Assembly (NCBI GenBank): GCA_964515755.1 | Contig: CAZEVK010000014.1 | Span: forward strand, 1-33,535 | DNA: 33,535 nucleotides | Source of the DNA: JAGVLN01 sp964515755 | Lineage (GTDB): Bacteria > Pseudomonadota > Alphaproteobacteria > Rickettsiales > JABSSG01 | Direction: 5' to 3' | Part shown: positions 15,556 to 24,631 of the stretch, in pieces | How positions within the stretch are numbered: the first letter of the stretch is position 1 | How the letters are laid out: each line of letters begins with the position of its first letter | Program-made: the position numbers and the translations under genes | Notes under the pieces: generated by a model | Told to the model about the DNA's origin: nothing | Database searches by the model: none | What the model saw: the letters and a program-made list of their open reading frames with translations, nothing else

Positions 15556-16391
15556 TCAGATACTCCTATAACAAAAATTCCATATTTATCTGCAAGAGTA
15601 ATTACTTCTGGTAGATTTATTATAATACTACTATGAGCATTAACTGCAATTCCTCTCAAATTTGCTTTATAAACATAATCAACTGTATTTGTACCAATTG
15701 TTGGAAGGTCTAAACGTTTGTCTTGCGTTATTTTTTTCATTTTTACTAAAATGCCTTTTCGCATGGTTTCGCGCTTTAGATCTGCACATCTCATTATTAG
15801 TTTATCAGTACCTTCTGCGGCTTCGATTCCCAATACGTAACTATTTTCTACTATAACTGCTTGTCCTATGTCCATATCACTAAGTTTAGCGAGAACAGTT
15901 TTGCCTATCTCTATATCCTTGAAATCATCTTGGTCAGGTTTAATTTTTCCTAATATACCTGATGGAGTAAGCAAGGAAGGCAATATTGAATTTGGAGAAA
16001 TAACCTTTAACCCGTGTTCTTCAAAAAATTTTGCAATAATAGACAATACAGAATTGTCGCCTTGTATCTTACTAGCTGCTATTCTTGCCATCACTGATAA
16101 ACCTATAGAGTCAAGTTTCAAAGATAAGAACCCTGGTCGTTTTATATATCCTGCAAAAACGACAGATGTAACTTTTTCATCAGACATTATTTTAAGTATT
16201 GGTTTTACTTGACCTGGTGTAATTCGGTAATATTTATGAGTGCCTAGCAGTTTTTCATCAGCATTTTCATATACTGCAAGAATAATAAAAGGCACTTTTT
16301 GTTTAGTTAATTCATCTATGATTAATTGTGGTAACTTGCCGCTTCCAGCTATAATAGCTATTTTTTCTGATTTTAAATTTAGTTCGGTCAT
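15552..16391 (-). CDS. lpxI: UDP-2,3-diacylglucosamine pyrophosphatase LpxI
   Basis: A 279-residue protein of the LpxI (DUF1009) family, which replaces LpxH in many alphaproteobacteria: it hydrolyses UDP-2,3-diacylglucosamine to lipid X and UMP at the inner face of the membrane. Seen are IIAGSGKLP at the start, FAGYIKRPGF, IQGDNSVLSIIA, EAAEGTDKLI and 'KRLDLPTIGTNTV'. Length is normal. It follows lpxA by two bases and is coupled to yciB by a 4-bp overlap. Its place after lpxD-fabZ-lpxA completes a lipid A precursor block up to the lpxB step, which is not here. Confidence 0.92.
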   Translation of the reverse strand: MTELNLKSEKIAIIAGSGKLPQLIIDELTKQKVPFIILAVYENADEKLLGTHKYYRITPGQVKPILKIMSDEKVTSVVFAGYIKRPGFLSLKLDSIGLSVMARIAASKIQGDNSVLSIIAKFFEEHGLKVISPNSILPSLLTPSGILGKIKPDQDDFKDIEIGKTVLAKLSDMDIGQAVIVENSYVLGIEAAEGTDKLIMRCADLKRETMRKGILVKMKKITQDKRLDLPTIGTNTVDYVYKANLRGIAVNAHSSIIINLPEVITLADKYGIFVIGVSE

Positions 16392-16393
16392 CT

Positions 16394-17185
16394 TTACTTT
16401 TGCTTACAAATTCCACGTGATTTTTCACTTTTTAAAAATTTAACAACTTTTTGCACTGATTTTAAATTTGGATATTTATTTTTTACATCTTCTACTAAGG
16501 ATGCAAAATTACTTTCACCTTTGTTATTGAATAATATTTCATATGCATCGCGCAAAGCATTAATCTCTTCTTTATCAAAACCTTTTCTTTTAAGACCAAT
16601 AATATTAATACCAATTAAACCAGAACGTTCACCACTGACAAGTGCGAAAGGTATTACATCGTTATCAATACCAGACATTCCACCTATCATAGAATTAGAT
16701 CCTATCCTAACAAATTGATGTATTCCTGAGAGTCCGCCAATAATAGCGAAATCTTCTACTATAACATGGCCACCTAAGGTGACATTATTGGCTAGTATTA
16801 CATTATTACCGATAATGCAATCATGGGCTATATGTGCAGCGACCATTATCAAACAGTTATTTCCAATCACAGTTTTCATTCCGCCACCCAATGTTCCAGG
16901 GTTTATTGTAACATGCTCACGAATTACGTTATTACTGCCTATGATTAATTCAGAGTCTTCTCCCTGATATTTTAAATCTTGTGAAATATGGCCAATAGAT
17001 GCAAATGGAAATATAATTGTGCCGTCGCCTATAGATGTTTTATTAGCAATTACAACATGTGACTTTAGCTCAATATTATCTCCAAGAGTTACATTGCCTG
17101 TAATAACACAATAAGGTCCTATTTTTACGTTTTTACCTAATTTAACACTAGGTTCAATAATTGCTGTTGGGTGAATTAATGTCAT
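16394..17185 (-). CDS. lpxA: UDP-N-acetylglucosamine acyltransferase
   Basis: A 263-residue left-handed beta-helix acyltransferase that starts lipid A synthesis by moving 3-hydroxyacyl from acyl carrier protein to UDP-GlcNAc. Hexapeptide repeats run from about 5 to 185, followed by a helical C-terminal region. The catalytic base is His121 in AAHIAHDC, equal to His125 of Escherichia coli. IHPTAIIEPSVKLG at the start is also typical. Length matches the family (about 262). The ATG overlaps the TGA of fabZ by 4 bp; lpxI follows after two bases. Acyl chain length preference cannot be read safely. Confidence 0.95.
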   Translation of the reverse strand: MTLIHPTAIIEPSVKLGKNVKIGPYCVITGNVTLGDNIELKSHVVIANKTSIGDGTIIFPFASIGHISQDLKYQGEDSELIIGSNNVIREHVTINPGTLGGGMKTVIGNNCLIMVAAHIAHDCIIGNNVILANNVTLGGHVIVEDFAIIGGLSGIHQFVRIGSNSMIGGMSGIDNDVIPFALVSGERSGLIGINIIGLKRKGFDKEEINALRDAYEILFNNKGESNFASLVEDVKNKYPNLKSVQKVVKFLKSEKSRGICKQK

Positions 17186-17616
17186 TTGTCTGCTATCATT
17201 GCTGAAAAAATTGCTTCTGCTACTACTGCGCCATCTACTTTAGCTTCTGCAGTGAATTTCCATACGTTTGCTCTGCTTCTTAATTTTTTTACATGTAAAA
17301 ATAATTGATCACCTGGTGAAACAATTTTGCGAAATTTTGCTTCTTCAATTGACATAAAATACACTAATTTATTATCAGCTTGACCTTTTAATGTTTCGCA
17401 AACTAATACAGCAGAGGTTTGAGCCATTGATTCAATAATTAATACCCCCGGCATTATAGGTTTACTTGGAAAGTGACCGGTAAAATGTGGTTCGTTGATT
17501 GTTACATTCTTGATACCAGTTGCAGATTGATCAGGAACAATATCAATTACTCGATCAATCAATAAAAATGGATATCGATGTGGTATCTTTGTCATTATTT
17601 CTTCAATATTAATCAT
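17182..17616 (-). CDS. fabZ: 3-hydroxyacyl-ACP dehydratase FabZ
   Basis: A 144-residue hot-dog-fold dehydratase in fatty acid elongation. Diagnostic text: IPHRYPFLLIDRV near the start, NEPHFTGHFPSKPIMPGVL with catalytic His48, and Glu62 in IESMAQ. Size is typical. In the lpxD-fabZ-lpxA arrangement the enzyme competes with LpxA/LpxD for 3-hydroxyacyl-ACP, a known balance point between phospholipid and lipid A. It overlaps lpxD by 8 bp and lpxA by 4 bp. Confidence 0.95.
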   Translation of the reverse strand: MINIEEIMTKIPHRYPFLLIDRVIDIVPDQSATGIKNVTINEPHFTGHFPSKPIMPGVLIIESMAQTSAVLVCETLKGQADNKLVYFMSIEEAKFRKIVSPGDQLFLHVKKLRSRANVWKFTAEAKVDGAVVAEAIFSAMIADK

Positions 17617-18652
17617 TTCGTTCTCTACTACTTAATTTCTTTAGAATAGCTGTTTGTTTATGCCATTGCCTTATTGGTAGCGATGGTGATCCTCCAACTA
17701 TTTGCTTAGCTTCGATATTTTGCATTACGCCAGACTGCGCTGCAATTTGTACGCCATCGCCTATTTTGATATGTCCTGATAGGCCAGCTTGTCCTCCAAC
17801 CACAACATACTTTCCTAGTTCTGTACTACCAGATATTCCTACTTGGGAAACTATAATACAACCCGTGTCTAGTATAACGTTATGGCCAATCTGTACTAAA
17901 TTGTCAATCTTACACATATCGCTTATAATTGTATCATCAATTGCGCCTCTATCAATAGTACAATTTGCTCCTATTTCTACATTATTTCCTATAATAACGC
18001 GACCAATTTGAGGAACTTTAATATGTTGGTAATTATCGAATGCATACCCAAAACCATCTTGCCCAATCCTAGTGCCAGCATGAATTATTGTATTATTTCC
18101 TATGCAGCAATTACTAAGTGTTACGTCGTGATGTATAATACAATTGCTACCTATTTGTACTTTGTCATTAATGTATACTCCTGGGTATATTTTTGTATTC
18201 GCTTCAATTTTTACTTCAGATCTAATAGTAACATTATGAGCAATTTCACAATTTTCACTAATTATAGCAGTTTGATGAATATATGCATTTTTTGAAATTC
18301 CTGGTTTTACTGGTGAATTAGGATAGAATAATGACATTATTCTTGCAAAATCTGCATATGGATTATCAACTATCAAAATAAAAACGCCTTGTGGAGCTTT
18401 AGCAAGAAATTTCTCTGAAGTAATGCAAGCTAATGCTCGAGATTCTTTATATTGTTCTACGTATTTTGTATTTGTAAAAAATGATAACTCGTTGCTTGAA
18501 GCTTTTTCCAGAGTATTAATATCTGATACCATAATTTTATGATCAATAATGTCTATTTTTTTACCATTTAAATATGCTGTTGCACTTATAGAACTTGCTA
18601 AGTGATTTAGAGAAAAAGGTCCTTTATTGATAAAAAAGCTCTTATTAGTCAT
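17609..18652 (-). CDS. lpxD: UDP-3-O-acylglucosamine N-acyltransferase
   Basis: A 347-residue acyltransferase for the third lipid A step. An N-terminal uridine-binding domain (about 1-105, 'ASSNELSFFTNTKYV') precedes the beta-helix (about 115-315) with hexapeptide repeats. The catalytic histidine is His257 in LVQIGHNVIL, equivalent to His239 of Escherichia coli; 'DGFGYAF' and 'TIDRGAIDDTII' are typical. The C-terminal helix carries 'GSPSLPIRQWHKQ'. It overlaps skp and fabZ by 8 bp each, so translation across this block is probably coupled. Confidence 0.95.
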   Translation of the reverse strand: MTNKSFFINKGPFSLNHLASSISATAYLNGKKIDIIDHKIMVSDINTLEKASSNELSFFTNTKYVEQYKESRALACITSEKFLAKAPQGVFILIVDNPYADFARIMSLFYPNSPVKPGISKNAYIHQTAIISENCEIAHNVTIRSEVKIEANTKIYPGVYINDKVQIGSNCIIHHDVTLSNCCIGNNTIIHAGTRIGQDGFGYAFDNYQHIKVPQIGRVIIGNNVEIGANCTIDRGAIDDTIISDMCKIDNLVQIGHNVILDTGCIIVSQVGISGSTELGKYVVVGGQAGLSGHIKIGDGVQIAAQSGVMQNIEAKQIVGGSPSLPIRQWHKQTAILKKLSSRERND

Positions 18653-19190
18653 TCTTCAATTCCTGAAAGCTTACATCAACTGTTTTAAGATTATTATCAA
18701 GTGCTTGTAAAACTTGTTTAGTGATATCAAGGCTATTTGTGTTATATAAAGTTTGTGATTTTGGCAAAATTAGTTGTATGTTTTGCTCTTTTGCTATTTT
18801 TGAAAGTATATCAAACAACGATATTTTAATTTTTTCCATAGCTTTTGAAAAAGCGTTATCTAAACTAATTCTATGCTTATGAATAACTTTCTGAGCTTCG
18901 ATTTCAAATTGACTTAATTCTGCTTTAAGCTTTTTAAGTTGATTTTGATTTAGTTTGTTAGGATTTTGTCCAATTTCTTTATCTAGAGCCATAATTTTTA
19001 CTTCATAGTCTTTAAGTTCTTGCTGATATTTTAAATTTTGTTTTTCCAAGGTACTTTGAAGAGAAGTGTAAACTAAGGATTCATTGATGGCTTTATCAAC
19101 ATCTATAATTGCAATATTGGCATTTTTTGCCCCAGCTATTGCCGGGAATATAAGTATAAAAGTAATTAATAGTGCAAATCTATTTTTCAT
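18645..19190 (-). CDS. skp: Periplasmic chaperone Skp/OmpH
   Basis: A 181-residue exported chaperone. A signal peptide (1 to about 21) ends AGA before 'KNANIAIIDVDKAI', the common Skp start. The middle is a long charged coiled coil (about 40-125) that forms the tentacles of the trimer, and the C-terminal strand region follows. It holds unfolded outer membrane proteins in the periplasm on the way to BamA. AAGGA lies three bases before the ATG. It begins eight bases after bamA, the usual neighbour, and overlaps lpxD by 8 bp. Confidence 0.9.
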   Translation of the reverse strand: MKNRFALLITFILIFPAIAGAKNANIAIIDVDKAINESLVYTSLQSTLEKQNLKYQQELKDYEVKIMALDKEIGQNPNKLNQNQLKKLKAELSQFEIEAQKVIHKHRISLDNAFSKAMEKIKISLFDILSKIAKEQNIQLILPKSQTLYNTNSLDITKQVLQALDNNLKTVDVSFQELKND

Positions 19191-19198
19191 ATTCCTTT

Positions 19199-21598
19199 TT
19201 AGAAATTTGTTGAGAAAGAAAAATGTATTAATTGAGTTTTATCAAATTTTTCTCTTTTTACAGCTTTTGCAAAATCAATTCTCAATGGACCCATCTTTGT
19301 AATCCATAAAAATCCAATACCAGCAGAAGCTCTAATAGATTTAGAGTTGTAATATTGACTTGATGAGTATGATGAATTCTTTTTAAGATCAATATTCCAT
19401 ACATTACCAAAATCACTAAAGACGGCACCTGATACATCAAATTCCTCTGGTAAGCCTAGAGGGAAAGTAAATTCTGTAGTTCCTTTATAGAACATTGTAC
19501 CACCTAATGCGTCTTGAGTTATTTTATCTCGTGGGCCAATTCCACCATATTCAAAACCTCTAAAACTTGCATCGCCTAAGTAAAAATTTTCATCAACTCT
19601 AATAGATTGACCAAGACTATTAATAGTTCCAGCTGAACCAGCTACTTTTAAAGTAACTGTTTCTTTCATTAATGGGTAATAATAGCTTGCTGAAAGAACA
19701 TTTTTTATATATTTGGAGTTTCCACCAAGTCCAGCAAGGCTTTGGTTAAGTTTTAATAAATAACCACTTTTTGGTACAATTTGATTATCAGTTCTGTCAT
19801 ATGCAAATCCTTGATTTAATATAGAAGCATATCTTGTACCAGATTGTTCTTTTATATAAACAGGGGCATTGTCTGGTATACCGCTTATTTTGTTTTGCTC
19901 AAGAGTGTATCCAAAATTATGATATAAATATTCCATAATTTCATAGCCAAAATTTACTAAGCCGCCGGTAGAAGATTTGTTATAGCCTAGAGAGTTTGCT
20001 GATGCTCCCCAGTTAGATTTGTTATTATTTTGAGAGCTAGTGAACAGCTCAAATCCTGCACTTAGATTTTGATTCATGAAATAAGGTTCAGTAAACCCTA
20101 TGTTAGCGCCGAAACTAGATGCTGATTTAGTAATACCAGCAGAAAGTTCTTGTCCTTTACCAACAAAATTCTTTTCTGTTAAGCCGATCATACCAAATAT
20201 ACCATCAGTAGTAGAGTAACCAACTGATAATTTTAGTGATGCAGTAGATTTTTCTTCAACATCAACATTAATATCAACGATATCAGGTCTATCAGTGCGC
20301 TGAGGTTTTACTGAAACCTTTGAGAAAAAATCTAAATTATTTATTCTTTGTTCAGAACGATTAAGTAAAAATTCATTATAAGGATCTCCTTCTGCTATTC
20401 TGAATTCTCTTCTTATAACTTCATCGTAGGTTTTTAAGTTTCCTCTTATGTTAATCTTGCCTATATAAACTTTACGAGCCTGACCAATAACATATTTAAT
20501 ATTGATAGTTTTATTTGTTTCATCAATATTATAAACTGGATCAATATTTACAAATGGGTAGCCATGGTTTGCGAGAAGTTTAAGCATTTTCTCTGTTGTT
20601 TCTTCAATTAAGTTAGAATTAAAAGTTTCTCCCTCTTTTGTTGAGATTTTTTCCTTTAGAAAATCAGTATTAACTTGTGGTATTTGGCTTTCTACACTCA
20701 TAAGGCCAAATTTATATTTATCTCCTTCTTCTAGTGAGAAGGTAATATAGAAGACATTTTTTGCTGGTACTATATCAGCAGTTGCAGATGTAATTCTAAA
20801 GTTAGCATAGCCCTGAGAATTATAAAATCTGGTTAATAATAATTTGTCATGTTCTACTAAGTCAGCATCATAATGATCAGTATTTGCAAAGAAGTTATAA
20901 AATTTGTGTTCTTTGGACATTATTATTGATTGTAATTTTGAACTAGAAAAATGCTTATTACCTATAAATAAAATTTTACTTATTTTTGCTTTTTTTCCTT
21001 CTTTGACTTCAAAAACTAAATTTACTCTATTCTGGGAAAGTTCAATAATTTGCGGATTAACTACAACGCCGAATCGACCAGATTTGTTATAGAGTTCTAC
21101 GATACGATTAGTGTCACTTTGAATTTTTGCTTTTGAAAGAACCATTCTAGATTTTAAGTATATTTCTGATAGTAATGTTTCAGATTTAATAGCATCATTA
21201 CCTTCAAAAACTATTTTGTTAATGATTGGGTTTTCTATAACCTTTATTTTAACAGTTTGTCCATGAAGAGTGATGTTTACGTCTGAGAATAATCCTGTGC
21301 CGTATAAAGCACGCAATGATTCTTCAGATTTTTGTTGAGTGAAGTTTCCACCTGCATGAAATTGAATATATGAAAGAATAGTAGAGTCCTCAGTTCTTTC
21401 ATTTCCATCAATGACAATATTTTTAATTTTTGTTTGAGTGGTAGCTACTGGTTCTTCAGTTTTAACTCCAGCTTTATTAGTTGTTTGCTCAGTTGTTGGT
21501 GAAACCGCTGCTAAAAATTTTTGCTCTTCTTCTGCAAGACTTAAAAATGAGGATAATAAAAGTATAACTAACAAGATCAAGGTTTGTTTTAATTTCAT
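19199..21598 (-). CDS. bamA: Outer membrane assembly factor BamA (Omp85)
   Basis: A 799-residue outer membrane insertase. A signal peptide covers about 1-22 (ending LSLA). A short variable stretch with three T-rich segments follows, then five POTRA domains to about residue 430, beginning 'TKIKNIVIDGNERT'. The C-terminal 16-strand barrel includes the lid motif region 'SFRGFEYGGIGPRD' and ends in phenylalanine (FSFSTNF), the beta-signal recognised by the Bam complex. Length is normal. The gene lies between rseP and skp, a common order. The stretch before POTRA1 (about 30-58) is longer than in many relatives and its role is unclear. Confidence 0.95.
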   Translation of the reverse strand: MKLKQTLILLVILLLSSFLSLAEEEQKFLAAVSPTTEQTTNKAGVKTEEPVATTQTKIKNIVIDGNERTEDSTILSYIQFHAGGNFTQQKSEESLRALYGTGLFSDVNITLHGQTVKIKVIENPIINKIVFEGNDAIKSETLLSEIYLKSRMVLSKAKIQSDTNRIVELYNKSGRFGVVVNPQIIELSQNRVNLVFEVKEGKKAKISKILFIGNKHFSSSKLQSIIMSKEHKFYNFFANTDHYDADLVEHDKLLLTRFYNSQGYANFRITSATADIVPAKNVFYITFSLEEGDKYKFGLMSVESQIPQVNTDFLKEKISTKEGETFNSNLIEETTEKMLKLLANHGYPFVNIDPVYNIDETNKTINIKYVIGQARKVYIGKINIRGNLKTYDEVIRREFRIAEGDPYNEFLLNRSEQRINNLDFFSKVSVKPQRTDRPDIVDINVDVEEKSTASLKLSVGYSTTDGIFGMIGLTEKNFVGKGQELSAGITKSASSFGANIGFTEPYFMNQNLSAGFELFTSSQNNNKSNWGASANSLGYNKSSTGGLVNFGYEIMEYLYHNFGYTLEQNKISGIPDNAPVYIKEQSGTRYASILNQGFAYDRTDNQIVPKSGYLLKLNQSLAGLGGNSKYIKNVLSASYYYPLMKETVTLKVAGSAGTINSLGQSIRVDENFYLGDASFRGFEYGGIGPRDKITQDALGGTMFYKGTTEFTFPLGLPEEFDVSGAVFSDFGNVWNIDLKKNSSYSSSQYYNSKSIRASAGIGFLWITKMGPLRIDFAKAVKREKFDKTQLIHFSFSTNF

Positions 21599-21607
21599 AA
21601 TTTTTCT

Positions 21608-22717
21608 TCAAAAGAGTTTAATATTGTTTATGTCGTTTATTATAGCTAAAGCTGATAGGCTAACTATTAAAATAAGTCCAGCTGTCATTGCAATTTTATG
21701 CATGTGTATAACAACTTTCTTTCCCGCAATAATTTCTATTACATAAAATAGTAAATGTCCACCATCTAGCATTGGTATTGGTAGTAAATTTATCAGTCCA
21801 AGATTTATTGATAATAATGCTATAAGCCATAAAATATACTCAAAACCCTTTTTTGCAGAGTCTCCAGCCATTTTTGCAATTCCTATCGGGCCTTCAATTC
21901 CTTTATATGATCTTTGACCTGTAAACATCTGGCCAATAGCTTTTAATGTTAGCTTGCAGATAATAAAAGTTTCACTAACAGCATATTTACTGGATTCTAA
22001 TAAATTGAGTTTTTTATGTTCTAAGCCCATGCTTTGAACACCAATTCTACCAATAACCATTTCATTATTTGACGTGTTTTTAAAAGTGAATGGTTGTGGA
22101 GTTATAGTCAAATTGAAACTTTTATCGCCACGGTAAACTGTCATATTTAAGGGTATACTTGGATGCATAGAAATAATTCTTTCTATTTCAAAAAAGCTAT
22201 CTACTTTTGAGTTATCAATAGCGATAATTTGATCTCCTTCTATTAGTCCTGCTTTTTGTGCAACACTATCGGGCATTACTTTGTTAATCACGGTGGAAGA
22301 GCTCATTACACCATTTATATATAACATGATTGTTAAAATAATAATACTAAATAGAAAATTGAAGATTGGTCCGGCTGCTACTATTGCTGCTTTTACTGGC
22401 AGTGTTTTAGTATGAAATGCAAATGCTCTGTCTTTTTGTGGGACTTGCTCTATATCTTGTTCAGTGCTTGTATTGCTTGTATCACCTAGAAATTTAACAT
22501 ACCCTCCCATTGGTATAGCACATACTTTCCATATGGTACCATGCTTATCTTTTCTGGAAAAAAGAACTTTACCAAAGCCTATAGAAAAATCAGTGATTCT
22601 TACACCAGAAATTTTTGCAATATAATAATGACCAAACTCGTGTACAAATACTATTATCGAGATAATAAAAATAAAAGAAATAGCATAATGTAATGTATTT
22701 ATTATTATATCTGTCAT
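21608..22717 (-). CDS. rseP: Site-2 metalloprotease RseP
   Basis: A 369-residue intramembrane zinc protease. The HExxH site is HEFGH (His26, Glu27, His30) in the first membrane helix. One PDZ domain (about 130-205) follows, and the third metal ligand is in NLLPIPMLDGGH near the C-terminus. Such enzymes cut anti-sigma factors or signal peptide remnants in the membrane. No rseA or rpoE is in the window, so its substrate is unknown. One PDZ domain rather than two is shorter than the enterobacterial form. A promoter candidate lies at 22753-22779. bamA begins nine bases after its stop. Confidence 0.92.
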   Translation of the reverse strand: MTDIIINTLHYAISFIFIISIIVFVHEFGHYYIAKISGVRITDFSIGFGKVLFSRKDKHGTIWKVCAIPMGGYVKFLGDTSNTSTEQDIEQVPQKDRAFAFHTKTLPVKAAIVAAGPIFNFLFSIIILTIMLYINGVMSSSTVINKVMPDSVAQKAGLIEGDQIIAIDNSKVDSFFEIERIISMHPSIPLNMTVYRGDKSFNLTITPQPFTFKNTSNNEMVIGRIGVQSMGLEHKKLNLLESSKYAVSETFIICKLTLKAIGQMFTGQRSYKGIEGPIGIAKMAGDSAKKGFEYILWLIALLSINLGLINLLPIPMLDGGHLLFYVIEIIAGKKVVIHMHKIAMTAGLILIVSLSALAIINDINNIKLF

Positions 22718-22752
22718 GATAACATCAAGTTTTTTTAATTATTTTGCCAAAG

Positions 22753-22779
22753 ATTATATGGATTATAATCGCTAGTCAA
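22753..22779 (-). promoter_or_regulatory. Internal promoter of the envelope cluster, before rseP
   Basis: Minus strand TTGACT (22779-22774), 15-base spacer, perfect TATAAT (22758-22753); reading the -35 as TTTGAC gives a 16-base spacer. It lies in the only sizeable gap of the cluster and could drive rseP-bamA-skp and the lipid A genes separately from uppS-cdsA-dxr. Start expected near 22746. Confidence 0.5.
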
Positions 22780-22787
22780 AGTAATAG

Positions 22788-23945
22788 TTACAGATTTTTA
22801 ATTAATTCTTTGGTTTTTATTCGACATTCTCGATCATATTCAATTACCTGAGTTATATCGTTAATCTCGAAATCATGTGATTTATCTAGCATTTTTTCAA
22901 CAATCATTAATATGTCTATGAACCTAATTTGTTGACTTAAAAAAGATTCTACTGCAATTTCATTGCTTGCATTTAACATGATAGTAGAAGTGCTACCTTC
23001 ATCTAATGCTTTGCGACAAATATTAAGTGCTGGAAATAATTCATAATTTGGATTCATAAACTCTAATATTCCCATTTTGGTTATATCAAGTGGCTCTGCA
23101 ATTACATTATTACTGCGTTCTGGCCAGTATAAAGCACAAGTTATTGGTATGCGCATGTCGGCATTACCTAATTGTGCCAGGCTTGATCCATCTTTATATG
23201 AAACTATGCCATGCACAATTGACTGTGGATGAATCACTACATCTATTTTATTTTGTGGAAGATTGAATAAATGATACGCTTCAATAATTTCTAATCCTTT
23301 ATTCATCATGGTGGCGCAATCTGTTGAAATTTTTGGTCCCATTTTCCATTTTGGGTGATTAATTGCTTGTTTAACCGTAACATCTTTTAATTGATCTTTA
23401 GTAAAAGTACGGAATGGTCCACCAGAAGCAGTAAGAATAATTTTTTCTATACTATCTGAATTTTTTTGTTCTAAAACCTGGAAAATTGCATTGTGCTCAG
23501 AGTCAGTCGGAATAAGATTAACTTTACTCTTATGTGCTGCATCAGTCATAATTTTACCTGCGCATACTAAACTCTCCTTATTTACTAATGCAATGTTTGC
23601 GCCATTTATAATTGAAGCATAGGTTGTTTTTAATCCTGCTGAACCAACTATTCCAGCTACTGCTAAATCAGCATTTAAATTGCAAGCTTCTGACATTCCT
23701 TTTTCGCCAGCAGCAACTATAGTTTTGGTATGTTGTAGTAATGTTTTAAGTTTTTGATAATGGGTATTTTCTTGTATTATAGCCATCTTTGCATTAGTTG
23801 CTATTGCTTGTTGTGCAAGCAGCTCGTAATTATTATTGGCTGAAAGAGCCAGCACTTCAAATTTACCAGGAGGAGATTTTAAAATAACGTCAATTGTATT
23901 AATACCAATAGAGCCTGTTGAGCCAAATAAAGAAATTTTTTTCAT
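22788..23945 (-). CDS. dxr: 1-deoxy-D-xylulose 5-phosphate reductoisomerase
   Basis: The second enzyme of the MEP isoprenoid pathway, 385 residues from the chosen ATG. The NADPH loop GSTGSIG is at residues 8-14. 'NKESLVCAG', metal ligands in PTDSEHNAIFQ, 'TASGGPFR' and 'HPKWKMGPKISTD' are clear. Length is typical. The ATG at 23945, two bases after cdsA ends, gives the standard N-terminus MKKISLFGSTG; a TTG at 23963 would add six residues. Products feed DMAPP/IPP for MiaA and UppS, both encoded here. Confidence 0.95.
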   Translation of the reverse strand: MKKISLFGSTGSIGINTIDVILKSPPGKFEVLALSANNNYELLAQQAIATNAKMAIIQENTHYQKLKTLLQHTKTIVAAGEKGMSEACNLNADLAVAGIVGSAGLKTTYASIINGANIALVNKESLVCAGKIMTDAAHKSKVNLIPTDSEHNAIFQVLEQKNSDSIEKIILTASGGPFRTFTKDQLKDVTVKQAINHPKWKMGPKISTDCATMMNKGLEIIEAYHLFNLPQNKIDVVIHPQSIVHGIVSYKDGSSLAQLGNADMRIPITCALYWPERSNNVIAEPLDITKMGILEFMNPNYELFPALNICRKALDEGSTSTIMLNASNEIAVESFLSQQIRFIDILMIVEKMLDKSHDFEINDITQVIEYDRECRIKTKELIKNL

Positions 23946-23947
23946 AT

Positions 23948-24631
23948 TTAAAATAAATGCCAATGATCTAAAGCTAGTACCAGTGCTACTTTTGGTGCAG
24001 TAAGTATGATTCCATCTACGCGATCTAAAATACCACCATGCCCTGGAATCATATTACCACTATCTTTGATTTCGAATATTCTTTTTATCCATGATTCAAT
24101 CAAATCTCCAATCTGTGCATAAATTGCTAGTAGTATAGTTAGGCTGGTAAGCATTTTTGGGTGCTCTGAGCCAAGATAATTTCCAGCAAAATGGCTAAAT
24201 ATTGCTGCTGCAAGAACACCACCTATTAGACCAGACCAGGTTTTATTAGGACTGACTTTTGATAATAGTTTCGGGCCACCAATACTTCTGCCACACATAT
24301 AGGCAGATATATCTGTAATCCATATTGTTAGTATCAACCAAGTAACAATTTTATGTCCGTGGTGATGATTCATGATAAATATCAATGACGCACATGGAAT
24401 GGTTGTATAAATTACGGCAGTGATTTTCCAGATTAATTTATGTTTAGTGTTTTTAGCTGAATTTATCATATCATTCCACTCAAATCCCATCAGAATTGCC
24501 ATAATTATTACGGTTGCATAATAAATAAAACCCCCGACTTTTATTATCAATAATATTATCGGAGCAAGTATTAAGGCAGTCAGGCTTCTTGTAAAAAAAT
24601 TTCTGTTAAAAAACTTGTTTTTATTGACCAT
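23948..24631 (-). CDS. cdsA: Phosphatidate cytidylyltransferase
   Basis: An integral membrane enzyme of about 227 residues that makes CDP-diacylglycerol for all phospholipids. The C-terminal CDS signature is intact: GDLIESWIKRIFEIKD, then PGHGGILDRVDG. PNKTWSGLIGG and about six hydrophobic helices precede it. It is shorter than the Escherichia coli enzyme (285) but similar to other Rickettsiales-type forms. The start at 24631 is chosen for the GGGAGAGAAG just upstream; a TTG at 24661 would add ten residues. It overlaps uppS by 11 bp. Confidence 0.9.
   Translation of the reverse strand: MVNKNKFFNRNFFTRSLTALILAPIILLIIKVGGFIYYATVIIMAILMGFEWNDMINSAKNTKHKLIWKITAVIYTTIPCASLIFIMNHHHGHKIVTWLILTIWITDISAYMCGRSIGGPKLLSKVSPNKTWSGLIGGVLAAAIFSHFAGNYLGSEHPKMLTSLTILLAIYAQIGDLIESWIKRIFEIKDSGNMIPGHGGILDRVDGIILTAPKVALVLALDHWHLF

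Noticed and set aside
15868..16212. A 114-codon plus-strand frame antisense to lpxI.
   Set aside because: It lies wholly inside a well-supported gene on the other strand and has no family features; it is a by-product of AT-biased codons.
23946..23963. TTG at 23963 as the dxr start.
   Set aside because: It adds six residues that relatives lack; the ATG at 23945 gives the standard beginning right before the NADPH loop.
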